From Agarilytica sp045430305 (GTDB taxonomy: Bacteria > Pseudomonadota > Gammaproteobacteria > Pseudomonadales > Cellvibrionaceae): a stretch of 64,000 nucleotides of DNA. Made by a program: the position numbers and the translations under genes. This document shows, in pieces, positions 41,105 to 50,542 of the stretch. Each line of letters starts with the position of its first letter. Position 1 is the first letter of the stretch. The notes beneath the pieces were generated by a model. It was not told the DNA's origin. It did not search any database and saw only the letters and a list, made by a program, of their open reading frames with translations. The DNA is taken from positions 124,001 to 188,000 of the forward strand of contig JAILXW010000002.1 in NCBI GenBank assembly GCA_045430305.1, in the 5' to 3' direction.

Positions 41105-41522
41105 AAGGCTGTTTTCTGTTAAGTGATTAATTATTGGCCATTGATTAGCGTTAGCGCGTCAGCCCGGTTAGGTGCAAATACGCCGTAAATACGGCTGGCG
41201 ATGGTAGCAAGCTTATTGTGGGGCCATCAAGCCCTGCCTTCGTATGGTGCAGCTCAAGTTGCGCTAGTGTATTGCGCCGAGGTTAGCAAATACCCCCGTC
41301 TTATTCTGCGGCGGTCAGGCTGGCGTTCCGCGCGTCTAGTGGTGATGTTGCCCTTTTCTAGTGCATATAGAGGCTTCAAAGAAAAGGAGGTGCCGTGGGT
41401 CGAGAGCACAAGTGAGGGCTTACTCGTGGTCGTGAATGGTGATTTCCTTTGCTGGTTATAGAACTTCTAGTTTTAATAGGACTTTAGTCTTGTTGGAAAA
41501 GCAACATTACCTAGACTAGTTA
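41105..41522. other. Intergenic region between SapC-family gene and GGDEF/EAL gene
   Basis: This 418-base gap must contain the promoters of both flanking divergent genes. It has a short palindrome, GCCGTAAATACGGC (41182-41195), and a perfect Shine-Dalgarno AAGGAGGTG (41384-41392) followed only by a six-codon GTG frame. An 86-codon frame at 41201-41461 does not resemble protein. Confidence 0.45.
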
Positions 41523-44039
41523 GTGGAGAATGATAAATACAACACTATGAGATTCAAACGTCGCGTAATGACTAAAGCAAAGGGATATACAAGTTCTGTG
41601 GTGCTGGATGATCGAGGCATTATATGTTCCGTAGATTTCAGTGATTTTGCATTTGAGCAGATTTTGGGCTGGCCACAAGAAGACTTGGTGGGGCGGCCTT
41701 TTGTTTATCTGCATGCAAAGCACAGAATCCCGCTGTCTGTTGTGTCACGAGGGGTTCAATTAGTTTGCCAAGGTAAACAACGTCACTTCAGTTTTCAATT
41801 TGAGTTAAGTGCCGAGGGCATGGCCTCTCGCCTTTATGAACTGCAGGCGGGTCGAGAAACCCCCAACTCTGACTCTATAGTGGTGAGTTATCACAGCTTG
41901 GAGCAATCAGAGCACACTGAAGATAAGTACGATGATCTCGACCTGTATGAGAGCATGTTTCAACACGCGCCGATGGGGATCGTGTATCAAAATAACATAG
42001 GTCGAATAGAAAAGTTGAACCCTGCAGGCCTTGGCATATTGGGTTTCACTAAACGCCAGATGCGCAAAGTGAGGAAAGATAACTTGCCTTGGGGTTGCGT
42101 GGATGCCGTTGGCGCGCCACTAGCTTTCGATCAAATCCCACCCTTTGTCACCTTATCTACGGGCACGCCTCAGAGTGATCGCGTGATTGGTTTGCGTGGC
42201 AAAAACGGCGAAATAAAATGGTTGCAGCTTAATTCTGAGCTTATTCACGATCGTGAAAGTGGAAAACAAAATGGCGTATTGACGACCTTCGTTGAAATTA
42301 CCCGTCAGCGAGAGGCTCAAGAAGCTTTGAAGGCACAAACTGAACGTACCCAAATGGCTGTGGAAAGTGCCGGGATGGGGGTTTGGGATTGGGTGCCAGG
42401 TGAGCGCCAAATGATTTGGGATAAAAAACAATTCCAAATCTATGGCTATAACGATGAAAAAAATGCTTCTGCACTAGAAATATGGAAGAAAGCGATACAT
42501 CCGGATGATGTCGAACGAGTGTTGCGTGAAGCCGCGGATATGAACGCAACGGGTCGAGAAAAAAGCATAGATTTTCGTATTGTTAGGCCTAATGGCCGCG
42601 TACGAAATGTGCGTACGCAAGCACGGCTTGTTAAAAATTCTGATGGCGCAGTGACGCGTGTTATTGGTGTGACTCATGATATTACGAATGAGGTGCTTGC
42701 GGAACAAAAACTCTGGGAGCTGGCTTACACTGACACCTTAACAGGGTGTTATTCGCGCGAAGGATTAAATTATCGATTGTCGCGCACGGTTGCTCGCGCT
42801 CTTTCTAATGATCACAAATTTGCTGTCTTTATGTTTGGTTTGCGCCGATTTAAAGATATTAACGATAACTATGGCCCAGCGGTTGGCGACAAAATACTTG
42901 CTGAAGTTGCCTCGCGAGCACAATTGCTTATTACCTCAAATGATACGCTTGCACGTGTTGGTGGTGATGAATTTACCATTGTAATTGAAGGCGCGCATAA
43001 TCCAGCAGATATAGAGAGTTTTACAGAAAAGTTTCGCGCAGAAGTATTAAAGCCAATTAGTTTAAACGAAGGTTTATTGGTGAACCTTGATACCGCGATG
43101 GGGGTGAGTGTCTTTCCTGAAGATGGCGGTGACGCCCCAGGTTTACAGACCCATGCCAGTTTAGCGATGCAAAAAGACCGCACGCGGGAATTAAGTAGCT
43201 ATACCCGTTATACGCCGTCAATGACGGAAGAAGTATCGCGTAAATTTAACCTCAAATATCAATTGTTCAGCGCCGTAAAAGATCAAGAGTTTCAACTCTA
43301 CTACCAACCGATTATTGATCTAGCTACAAAAAAAGTCACTGGGTGTGAAGCGTTACTTCGTTGGAAAGACAATACCGGAAAATTTGTTTCGCCTATGGAA
43401 TTTATTCCGGTGGTGGAAGAAAGTGGATTGATTTGTGAACTGGGTGACTGGATCAACCTTACCGCTGTAAAACAGTGGAAACTGTGGCAAGAACTGGTGC
43501 CTGAATTACAATATATTTCTGTGAACGTTTCACCGCGACAAGTGGAACAAGCGAGCTTTGTTGATGATTTGGTGAATCTAGTTGCCGAATATGAAATTCA
43601 GCCAGAAAATTTGCAACTTGAAATTACTGAAGGCACATTCTTGCAAGAATCGATTAATGCCGATGGTACTCTGCATAACCTGGCCGCGCATGGGTTTCGT
43701 TTAGCGATTGACGACTTTGGCACGGGTTATTCTTCTTTAGCTTATTTAAAGCGTTTCAATGTCGATGTCATCAAAATTGATCGTAGCTTTATTCGCGATA
43801 TCGAATCCGACACTTCAGATCGCGATATTGTGAGTGCAATATTGGCAATGAATAAAAAACTTGGTTTTAAAACTTTGGTAGAGGGTGTAGAGACCGACAG
43901 GCAAAACGAAATCGTGTTTGATTTGGGGTGTGATAGTGCGCAAGGTTATTTATATGGCAAACCCACCTTTGCAGATGAGTTTGCCGAAATATATATTCAA
44001 CCACAAACTACCAGTGACCCGCACTCGAAAGCGAGTTAA
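41523..44039 (+). CDS. PAS-GGDEF-EAL cyclic-di-GMP signalling protein
   Basis: The 838-residue cytoplasmic protein has three PAS domains (about 15-110, 140-255 and 265-385), a GGDEF domain (about 395-555; the motif is an intact GGDEF near residue 480) and an EAL domain (about 575-825; EALLRW near 608, DDFGTGYSSL near 735 and IKIDRSFI). Both catalytic motifs look intact, so it may make or degrade c-di-GMP or use one domain as regulator. The middle PAS-type stretch GVWDWVPGERQMIWDKKQFQIYGY is PAS_3-like. I saw no membrane helix and no RXXD inhibitory site. The start is GTG 41523. Confidence 0.92.
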   Translation: MENDKYNTMRFKRRVMTKAKGYTSSVVLDDRGIICSVDFSDFAFEQILGWPQEDLVGRPFVYLHAKHRIPLSVVSRGVQLVCQGKQRHFSFQFELSAEGMASRLYELQAGRETPNSDSIVVSYHSLEQSEHTEDKYDDLDLYESMFQHAPMGIVYQNNIGRIEKLNPAGLGILGFTKRQMRKVRKDNLPWGCVDAVGAPLAFDQIPPFVTLSTGTPQSDRVIGLRGKNGEIKWLQLNSELIHDRESGKQNGVLTTFVEITRQREAQEALKAQTERTQMAVESAGMGVWDWVPGERQMIWDKKQFQIYGYNDEKNASALEIWKKAIHPDDVERVLREAADMNATGREKSIDFRIVRPNGRVRNVRTQARLVKNSDGAVTRVIGVTHDITNEVLAEQKLWELAYTDTLTGCYSREGLNYRLSRTVARALSNDHKFAVFMFGLRRFKDINDNYGPAVGDKILAEVASRAQLLITSNDTLARVGGDEFTIVIEGAHNPADIESFTEKFRAEVLKPISLNEGLLVNLDTAMGVSVFPEDGGDAPGLQTHASLAMQKDRTRELSSYTRYTPSMTEEVSRKFNLKYQLFSAVKDQEFQLYYQPIIDLATKKVTGCEALLRWKDNTGKFVSPMEFIPVVEESGLICELGDWINLTAVKQWKLWQELVPELQYISVNVSPRQVEQASFVDDLVNLVAEYEIQPENLQLEITEGTFLQESINADGTLHNLAAHGFRLAIDDFGTGYSSLAYLKRFNVDVIKIDRSFIRDIESDTSDRDIVSAILAMNKKLGFKTLVEGVETDRQNEIVFDLGCDSAQGYLYGKPTFADEFAEIYIQPQTTSDPHSKAS

Positions 44040-44074
44040 CTACTAATCGGGTTGCGGTACCTTATTTCGCCGGC

Positions 44075-45688
44075 TTAATAATCAGGAAAATAAACTTCTT
44101 TTTCTAACTGTTCTTCGAAATTATTTGGCAGGGGTGTTTCCACTAAACCTTGTTCTTCTGCGCATTTGGCAACTGCCACTGCAATTTTTAATGATACTTC
44201 GCGAATTTCTTTTAAGGATGGGTAAAGACAGCCCAGTTCTATTTGGTTCTCAGACACATTGTTCGCCAAGGTGTGAGCAGCAGCAATAAGAAGGTCGTCC
44301 GTAATGCGGGTAACACGACCATAAATCGCGCCCAATCCAATCCCCGGAAAAACATAAGCATTATTTCCCTGCCCTGGCACGCGAATTTTACCATCTACGT
44401 GTACAACCCCAAACGGGCTGCCACTGGCAAAAATGGCTTTTCCATTGGTCCATTCATAGGCCTCTTCTGCGGTACATTCAGCGTTGGATGTTGGGTTCGA
44501 TAACGCGAAAATAATGGGGTGGTCGTGGTGCTGGGCCATCGACGCAATAATTTCTTGTGAGAAAATGCCGTGATTTCCCGTTGCGCCGATGAGAGCGTCG
44601 GGTTTGATATATTCCACCGCTTCGGCGAAATCCATCTGAGGGTAGTCGCCGGTAAAGGGGGCTACGTGAGACTTAATGGCTTGGCTGCGGTTTTTGCTTA
44701 CCAAACCTTTACTATCAATAAAACTCAAGCGTGTGAGTGCTTCGTCGTGAGTTAAGCCTTCAATTTCCAAAGCGCGCATCAGTAAGTGGCCGATACCCGT
44801 TGCAGCGGAACCGGCGCCACAAAACATAAATTTCATATCAGAAAGTTTTTTGCCGTTAATGCGCGTGGCTGCATAAAGCCCTGCAACTGCTACTGCGGCA
44901 GTACCTTGAATATCATCATTAAAACAGAGCAATTGATCGTGATATTTGTCGAGTAAGGTTACGGCATTTGGTGTAGAAAAATCTTCAAATTGCAGCAAGG
45001 CTTTTGGAAAACGTTTTTTTACCGCTTGAATAAATTCGTCGATAAATTCGAAATACTCGTCACCTCGAACACGCGGCTGGCGCAAGCCTAAATACATGGG
45101 GTCCTCATCGCGAAAGTTGGCATTTTCAGTGCCGACATCAATCACGATCGGCATGCAGTGTTCCGGGTGAATGCCTGCACAAGCGCAGTAGAGCGCCAAT
45201 TTACCGATAGGAATACCCATGCCATTGGTACCCAGGTCGCCGAGGCCAAGAATACGTTCCCCGTCTGTCACAACGATGAGGCGCACTTCATCTTCGTGCC
45301 AATTCTGTAGCAGCTCGTATATGTGGCCTTTGTTGCGAATCGAAATATAGAACCCAGCGGTTTCGCGGAAAATTCGAGCAAATTCCTGGCAGGCTTCTCC
45401 CACGGTAGGGGTGTACACCATGGGCATAAGTTCTTCAATGTGCTCAATAAGCAGGCGGAAGAACAGGCGCTCGTTGCGTTTGTGCAGCGACGACAAAAAG
45501 ATGTAGCGTTCAATATTACTGATATTGCGGCGCACATTGGCGAGGGCGTGTTCGACTTGCTGCTCCAAAGAGGAGATGATCGGAGGCAATAACCCGTGAA
45601 GACCATGCAGATCACGCTCTTCTTGCGTAAATGCAGTACCTTTATTGAGTCTTGCGTGGGTTAAGACCTCGGGGCCTCGTGACTTCAT
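44075..45688 (-). CDS. maeA: NAD-dependent malic enzyme
   Basis: The 537-residue enzyme oxidatively decarboxylates malate to pyruvate. It has the malic enzyme signature: YTPTVGEACQEFARIFRE, VTDGERILGLGDLGTNGMGIPIGKL, the metal-binding FEDFSTPNA with the downstream FNDDIQGTA, and the dinucleotide site FCGAGSAATGIGHLL. Length and architecture match the MaeA/SfcA type rather than the longer MaeB fused to phosphotransacetylase. NAD versus NADP preference is inferred from the subfamily. It is a single-gene unit. Confidence 0.93.
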   Translation of the reverse strand: MKSRGPEVLTHARLNKGTAFTQEERDLHGLHGLLPPIISSLEQQVEHALANVRRNISNIERYIFLSSLHKRNERLFFRLLIEHIEELMPMVYTPTVGEACQEFARIFRETAGFYISIRNKGHIYELLQNWHEDEVRLIVVTDGERILGLGDLGTNGMGIPIGKLALYCACAGIHPEHCMPIVIDVGTENANFRDEDPMYLGLRQPRVRGDEYFEFIDEFIQAVKKRFPKALLQFEDFSTPNAVTLLDKYHDQLLCFNDDIQGTAAVAVAGLYAATRINGKKLSDMKFMFCGAGSAATGIGHLLMRALEIEGLTHDEALTRLSFIDSKGLVSKNRSQAIKSHVAPFTGDYPQMDFAEAVEYIKPDALIGATGNHGIFSQEIIASMAQHHDHPIIFALSNPTSNAECTAEEAYEWTNGKAIFASGSPFGVVHVDGKIRVPGQGNNAYVFPGIGLGAIYGRVTRITDDLLIAAAHTLANNVSENQIELGCLYPSLKEIREVSLKIAVAVAKCAEEQGLVETPLPNNFEEQLEKEVYFPDY

Positions 45689-45892
45689 AATGTTCTCTCA
45701 ATATCGTTTTCTATCGTTCTCGCCACTGCAGTGCTTGCAATAGCATCGCCCCTGCGCACCATTGGGGTGTCAGAGGTCGGTCAAATTTGGCGAAGGCGGA
45801 TTTTTCTATACTTGGGTGGAAGATGCAAATAAAACTGATGCTGTCTGCCGCTATAAGCGGCGGTATGTCTCAAGGACAAACTTTTGTTTGGC

Positions 45893-47236
45893 TCAACTAG
45901 CAACGGTGCCAGCCAAATAGGCGGTGATGCCCTCCTCATCGACTTCTGAACGGGGGATCGCCTGTACCTGCTTTTGTAGTTCCACGATCTGCCGGGTTAG
46001 AGGGCTTTCATTCTTACCCAAATAAAGTGCGATTTGACGATCAAAGCGGCGCACGTGGAATTTGATTTCTTCTGTCATCATCAGCACATCTTCTAGCTCT
46101 CGGTAGGCGAATTCCAGCTTTTCATCTCTTACCTGTTCGATCCAGCGCATGTAGGCTTCGTTGATTATTCCACAGCTTGCAAGGGTCGAACTGATTAGGC
46201 GAGAAGTACTTTGAAGGGCAAGCACCTTGATGTCCTTGTGTTTGGTTCCCACCGCTTTGGTAAAGGTTTTAGTGATGTTCAAAAAAGCTTCGATTTCTTC
46301 CGCATTTCCTTGCAGGTGATTCACTGCCGCAGGAATTAGGTCTGGGTGAATGGCGCAGTGATCAGTGCCTGGTGTATCTTTCAGCAAATCGATTAATGCG
46401 TCGCTGTGTACTCCGCCGCGAGAAAGGGTGGTCATCTGAATTAGCGGAATCATATCTCGCAGTGTTCTATTGCGAGGCTTATATTGCTTGCGATATATCG
46501 CATTCAGGCTGTCGAGTAGTTGCAACAACTTCCCTAGTGCACTGGTCTGTTGTTGCAGCTTGCCTTTGGGGTAGCCGGTACCGTCGATAAATTCATGGTG
46601 TTCGATAACCGCTCGTGCACACGTCTTTTCTTGCCGGGTCATCTCTTTCAATATCTTCACACTAAACAACACGTGCTCTTGCATGTGCTGCCATTCATCT
46701 GCGTTCAGTGGCCCTTGCTTAAAGAGTATGTCGGGGGAAATATGAAGCAAGCCTAAATCGTGGGAAAGTGATGCGATAAAGGCTTCGTTCAAGCGCTCTT
46801 GAGGTTGATTCTCATGGGCTAGAATGGCGAGCGCCATCCAAGCACAGAAAAAACTTTGATCAAATATATCTGGGAGCTGAATGGCAAGAATGTTGAGTTT
46901 TTGGCAAAGTATTTTTTCCTCTGAAAACGCGAGTAAAGCTTGTTCAAATTTGTCGTTTAAGTCGCGTAACTCGAAAATGGAATTTAAAGAAACATCAGAG
47001 GAAATAAAAGTGATAAAAATTTGAGTAATAAAGGCTAGATCAAACTCCTGCTCTAAAGTGATGCAGTACTCAATGTTTTTGCCTAATTCCGTGTTGGCAA
47101 GGCGTTGTGCTGCATCGTGATCTAACGGGCTTCCCTTGCTTAATAAAACCTCCCCATCACGGCTTAATATGTCGCAGGCAGCATACACTGGCTGGATGTC
47201 ATTAACTTGAGCAAGGTGTTGAAGGTAAGCGGACAT
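45893..47236 (-). CDS. HD-GYP domain protein, probable c-di-GMP phosphodiesterase
   Basis: The 447-residue protein has an N-terminal region without recognised domain (about 1-110, starting SAYLQHLAQVNDIQPVYAACDILSRDG) and a central HD-GYP domain (about 110-310). The motifs are SHDLGLLHIS (HD), EHVLFSVKIL (H), IEHHEFIDGTGYPKG (HH and GYP) intact, which suggests phosphodiesterase activity; the usual HDIGK lysine is leucine here. The C-terminal 130 residues are helical. A second c-di-GMP protein lies 2 kb away. Confidence 0.88.
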   Translation of the reverse strand: MSAYLQHLAQVNDIQPVYAACDILSRDGEVLLSKGSPLDHDAAQRLANTELGKNIEYCITLEQEFDLAFITQIFITFISSDVSLNSIFELRDLNDKFEQALLAFSEEKILCQKLNILAIQLPDIFDQSFFCAWMALAILAHENQPQERLNEAFIASLSHDLGLLHISPDILFKQGPLNADEWQHMQEHVLFSVKILKEMTRQEKTCARAVIEHHEFIDGTGYPKGKLQQQTSALGKLLQLLDSLNAIYRKQYKPRNRTLRDMIPLIQMTTLSRGGVHSDALIDLLKDTPGTDHCAIHPDLIPAAVNHLQGNAEEIEAFLNITKTFTKAVGTKHKDIKVLALQSTSRLISSTLASCGIINEAYMRWIEQVRDEKLEFAYRELEDVLMMTEEIKFHVRRFDRQIALYLGKNESPLTRQIVELQKQVQAIPRSEVDEEGITAYLAGTVAS

Positions 47237-47359
47237 TGCAATTATATCTATGCTTTTATTGGGCGCCCTAAGTATAGCTAAGTGGCGCTATATATGGTTG
47301 TTGCGCGAGAGGTATATGATATGAATGGCTTAATCGAACAAATAGACGGTGGGTAGGGG

Positions 47360-48250
47360 CTATATGTTTTCAATGATATAGCCTTTTTGTTGCAACAGTC
47401 TTAACAGCCCATCCTCTCCGACAAGGTGTAATGCACCAACAAGTATAAGCTCTATGGGGTTGTCATTTAACATGGCTTCTATTTTGGGAAGCCAGTTATT
47501 GTTTCGTACGACAAGAAGTGATTCGTAAATATGGGGGTGCTTTTTCATTTCAGAAAGCGTCAGCTGTTCTAGCATTGCATTATTCCCCGCACGCCAGGCT
47601 TTTTTAAGTTGAGCTAAGGTGGCGGGTAAGGCGTTTAGTTCGGCAAGCGTTTGTAACAAGAGAGCGTCGTTATCGTCGCCCCCCATATTGGCAATAAAAC
47701 TTAAATGTTCGTCAATGCTTTCTAGGTGGTCTAACGGCTTTTTGTCTCGTTGAGCGCTAGCGATATACGTCATCTCGACACCCAATGATGGGTTCATACC
47801 GAGCAATTGTAATTCCATTGTGCTGATCGTTAGCATTACCCCCGTTGGCGTAAGGCCAGAAAAACTTAAAATATCCATTCCGCGCGCTTTAAAATATGCC
47901 TCGAGCTTATGATACGTCTGTGCCTGAAGTGTATTTCGCAAAGTTTGGCCATTGTTAAAGGTAATAATGCCATTCATCTTGAGTAGAAAGGCCGGTGACT
48001 TCATGGCATTGATGTCGGTCTCAAACACTATTTTATTGGCTTGGTTGTAGGCCGTATCAAAGCTTTTCGGCAGAGGGTGATCGCTTTGGGCTAAGAGGTG
48101 AACTGTGCCCCCGATAAAAAGGTGTTGTCCGTTCTTACTGATTTTCCAGACTGGGGAAGCGGCAGAGGCACGGGGGGTAAGCAAGACAAAACATGCTAAG
48201 AAAACAATCAATGTGGGCAAGGGCAGTAAGCTTTGATTGGATTGCGGCAC
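47360..48250 (-). CDS. TraB/GumN-family protein
   Basis: The 296-residue protein has an N-terminal signal or anchor (about 10-30, ending ASA) and the TraB/GumN (PF01963) motifs: FIGGTVHLL near residue 46 and LVGALHLVGEDGLLRLLQQKGY at the C-terminus, with VFETDIN between. The histidine and glutamate pattern is that of the Tiki-like erythromycin-esterase/TraB metalloprotease clan, but the bacterial substrate is unknown. A structured repeat pair lies in the 386 bases upstream. Confidence 0.88.
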   Translation of the reverse strand: MPQSNQSLLPLPTLIVFLACFVLLTPRASAASPVWKISKNGQHLFIGGTVHLLAQSDHPLPKSFDTAYNQANKIVFETDINAMKSPAFLLKMNGIITFNNGQTLRNTLQAQTYHKLEAYFKARGMDILSFSGLTPTGVMLTISTMELQLLGMNPSLGVEMTYIASAQRDKKPLDHLESIDEHLSFIANMGGDDNDALLLQTLAELNALPATLAQLKKAWRAGNNAMLEQLTLSEMKKHPHIYESLLVVRNNNWLPKIEAMLNDNPIELILVGALHLVGEDGLLRLLQQKGYIIENI

Positions 48251-48419
48251 GAGGTCGCCCTCTATGAATTATCTTGTTGTTATCCTATCGATTTCAGCAA
48301 GGCAAAAGCCCTTTGGTGCTAGACGATAGCGTTCGGTTTTTTTTGGTGTTAGGGCGTGATGCCGGGTGCTAGAAATGAGGCGTGTGTGTGCGATATCGGG
48401 TGCTGGGTGCCCCCCAGCG

Positions 48420-48467
48420 GCTCACCACTTGGCAGGTGACGCAGATGCTAGGCCGAAGCGAACATCA
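48420..48467 (-). repeat. Structured repeat, copy 1
   Basis: This 48-base element shares 39 positions with copy 2. Numbering on the plus strand from its first base: stem 1 pairs positions 3-7 (TCACC) with 16-20 (GGTGA); stem 2 pairs 25-28 (GATG) with 44-47 (CATC), enclosing GC-CGAA-GC. Read on the minus strand the inner loop is a UUCG tetraloop closed by C-G, which favours that strand. Confidence 0.7.
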
Positions 48468-48531
48468 TTAATAGGCCTGATGAATCGTCGAGTTATGCTC
48501 GAGATCTTCAGACTGTCGACATGCCGTCGTA

Positions 48532-48579
48532 GCCCACCACTAGGCAGGTGGCGCAGGTACTGGGCCGAAGCGAGTACCA
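48532..48579 (-). repeat. Structured repeat, copy 2
   Basis: Starts 112 bases after copy 1. Stem 1 is CCACC with GGTGG and stem 2 GGTACT with AGTACC. Of the nine differences from copy 1, six form three compensatory base-pair changes (3/20, 26/46 and 28/44), which is strong evidence that the fold matters. Confidence 0.7.
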
Positions 48580-48636
48580 AATATTACACCCATCATACGA
48601 AACGTGTAGGTCGTATGCAAACAGGGGGGGGATTGG

Positions 48637-48945
48637 CTATTTCTCTGTGTCAGATTCTGGCCAAAGCAGTATTTGATTGTCCCAGCCTTGATCGCCTTCG
48701 CAAATAATGGTGGCTATCTGCTTGGTTTGCTCACCAAGCTCCCTATCGTTCAGTACGTGTGCCTGAATATCCGCCCAAAGTGAGGCCGCGTCTTCGGTGA
48801 AAAAATTCAAACATAAATCGTCTGGCCGGTCCGGGTCTCGGTCTAATTCCGGAAAGCGCCCTATTGATCGTAAGTGGTCGACGAGTTGCGCTGCAAATGA
48901 TTTAGGTGCGTTTGTTAAATTCAGCTGTAGGCTCAAGCATTTCAT
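48637..48945 (-). CDS. Uncharacterised small acidic protein
   Basis: I do not recognise this 102-residue protein. It has no signal peptide or membrane segment. Its composition is normal for a soluble acidic protein, with a hydrophobic/charged start (KCLSLQLNLTNAPKSFAAQLVDHL), a DPDRPDDLC turn and two tryptophans near the end. It begins 25 bases after the upstream membrane-protein gene's stop, in the same direction, so the two are probably one operon. Confidence 0.6.
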   Translation of the reverse strand: MKCLSLQLNLTNAPKSFAAQLVDHLRSIGRFPELDRDPDRPDDLCLNFFTEDAASLWADIQAHVLNDRELGEQTKQIATIICEGDQGWDNQILLWPESDTEK

Positions 48946-48970
48946 AATAAAAACTCGTAAGTGCTTCTAA

Positions 48971-49909
48971 TTATAGGTGCACTTTAAATGCATCTAACAA
49001 TTCCATGATGCGTGCGACGTAGGGGTCTTTTGGGTAATAAGAGCTGTCATTTTGTTTTATAAAATCTTCTCGCAGATGACGCAGCATTTTGGTTAAACGT
49101 TTCTGGTGTAAGCCCAAGTAATATTGAATAGGGTCACTGAGCAGACCAGAAAAAGCAGAGAATACAGCAAGTATAGATAGAACTATCGCGATCGAAGTTG
49201 TCGTGGTCGCAATACTCGGTGAGGGCGGAAATAGTGTGTAGTACCAAGCGCCTAACAGCTCGCCAAGAAAAAAATCACTGCTTGCAGAATGTTTTGCGTA
49301 AATGCCTGCGAATATAAAACCAAGCCCCAAACCGCCTGGGGTAAATTGCTTGAAACTAATTGCCCCTGCAGCTGTGCTTATTAGTGTATTGGTAATGTCT
49401 GCCGAGGCAGTGCGGGTCAGAGAATACTGCTGCAAGCTTTGACAAATAATAGGTGTTATCGCGTGGCGGAATTTTTCATGCTCCTTTGCCGAGTCGGGAA
49501 GCTTGCTGCTTTCTTCTAAGGCATCACGAATCGAAGCTAAAAGCGCACTCTTACTTTCGCAAGAGGGTGAACCCAAAAGCTGGTTATATACCAGCATTTG
49601 AGTATGGTATTGAACACTGCTGGTAAACCCACTCGGTATTTTATGCAGTGTGCGTGCTGCTTGTTTAAATCCGATGCGCTTACAACAGAAGGCGAGTAGC
49701 TGCGCAAGCAAATACATGGGTGCCCAAAACAGGTTAAAGGGCATTCGCAATAAATCCCACCCAAGTGCGTGCTTGTTTGTTTGCCAGGTACCTGGGTAGG
49801 TAAAGTTTTTTTTGCAAAAAGCTGGAATTTTAGTTTCGCATTGATCGAAGTAGTGCAGAGAGCCTCGCTTTATAGCGAGGTAAATGTCTTGCTCCTGCGG
49901 CGATGTCAA
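48971..49909 (-). CDS. Uncharacterised membrane protein
   Basis: The 312-residue protein is of unrecognised family (possibly DUF6635-like; not certain). It has a hydrophobic hairpin near residues 55-78 (LLRMPFNLFWAPMYLLAQLLAFCC), a glycine-rich hydrophobic stretch near 195-215 and a strong helix near 238-262. The rest is mostly helical with a basic C-terminus, and no signal peptide is visible. It is the first gene of a two-gene unit with the 102-residue protein. Confidence 0.7.
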   Translation of the reverse strand: MTSPQEQDIYLAIKRGSLHYFDQCETKIPAFCKKNFTYPGTWQTNKHALGWDLLRMPFNLFWAPMYLLAQLLAFCCKRIGFKQAARTLHKIPSGFTSSVQYHTQMLVYNQLLGSPSCESKSALLASIRDALEESSKLPDSAKEHEKFRHAITPIICQSLQQYSLTRTASADITNTLISTAAGAISFKQFTPGGLGLGFIFAGIYAKHSASSDFFLGELLGAWYYTLFPPSPSIATTTTSIAIVLSILAVFSAFSGLLSDPIQYYLGLHQKRLTKMLRHLREDFIKQNDSSYYPKDPYVARIMELLDAFKVHL

Positions 49910-50542
49910 AGGCTCTACCTAAATGAATGTTAAAAACAACTAAGAAAGTTCGTGCGATACGAAACGCGTAAATCAATTTTTGATATGGGGAATCGTATTG
50001 CTGACTTCTCCGAAATGCAACTCTAAAGCCTAGTCGGCAGCATATTCAAATGCAAGGTTTCGCGTGCGCTACTGGGCGACGTGGAACCGTCATGTCGAGA
50101 CTCATAATTTCGTAAATTTGATTTCCGACGTCAATCTGACGGTTTCTAAAAAAAGTTAAAATTGAATAAGATTAAATGCTTATATCGAATCGATGGAATT
50201 TCCACTTTCAGGAATATGGAACTTTTTTTGAAAACTTTTGGTTAATTCAATTGTATCGATATAGATCTCAATGGTCTAAAACTCGATTGGCGAAGCGAGC
50301 CTTTCTCTGCATTCTGACTGTGGCGGCATCTCTTTAATGCATGTTAACTGTTTGATATTAAAAAGAATGTTTAAATACGGGAGTGGTATTGATGTTTGTT
50401 TGATCAGCTTGGTTTGGGCCTAGTAGAGGAAGTGATAAGCCCGACTATACTCAGCAATTGCCAATATTGGATTAATTCCGATATTCATTAATTCGTTTGT
50501 TTGAATTTTTTTAAAAGCTGACAGCTTATACGGACACATACT
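49910..50542. other. Long intergenic region upstream of the giant lipoprotein gene
   Basis: This 633-base, AT-rich gap contains no frame that looks like a gene. It should hold the promoter of the giant lipoprotein gene and that of the divergent membrane protein gene. Features seen: the 14-mer GAATATGGAACTTT (50212-50225), shared with 19560-19573, and a CCAATATTGG palindrome (50461-50470). Confidence 0.45.

Larger units (their letters stand above)
48251..48636. other. Hairpin-rich intergenic region with a tandem structured repeat
   Basis: No gene is apparent in 386 bases upstream of the TraB/GumN gene. Besides the two copies annotated separately, it has a hairpin GCTGGG/CCCAGC (48402-48418) and a TCGAG/CTCGA hairpin near 48487-48501, and a run of seven G near 48625. 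Strand is not certain; on the minus strand both repeats end in a GC-UUCG-GC tetraloop, and they would lie in the 5' leader of the TraB gene. Confidence 0.6.

Noticed and set aside
41201..41461. 86-codon gene in the gap before the GGDEF/EAL gene
   Set aside because: Composition is unlike protein from neighbours and no start signal fits; a strong Shine-Dalgarno inside it is out of register.
48420..48579. CRISPR pair or integron attC sites
   Set aside because: Only two diverged copies, no RYYYAAC/GTTRRRY core sites, and differences are compensatory in stems.
48366..48707. 113-codon plus-strand frame over the structured repeats
   Set aside because: It runs through both hairpin repeats and into the opposite-strand small gene; composition is not protein-like.
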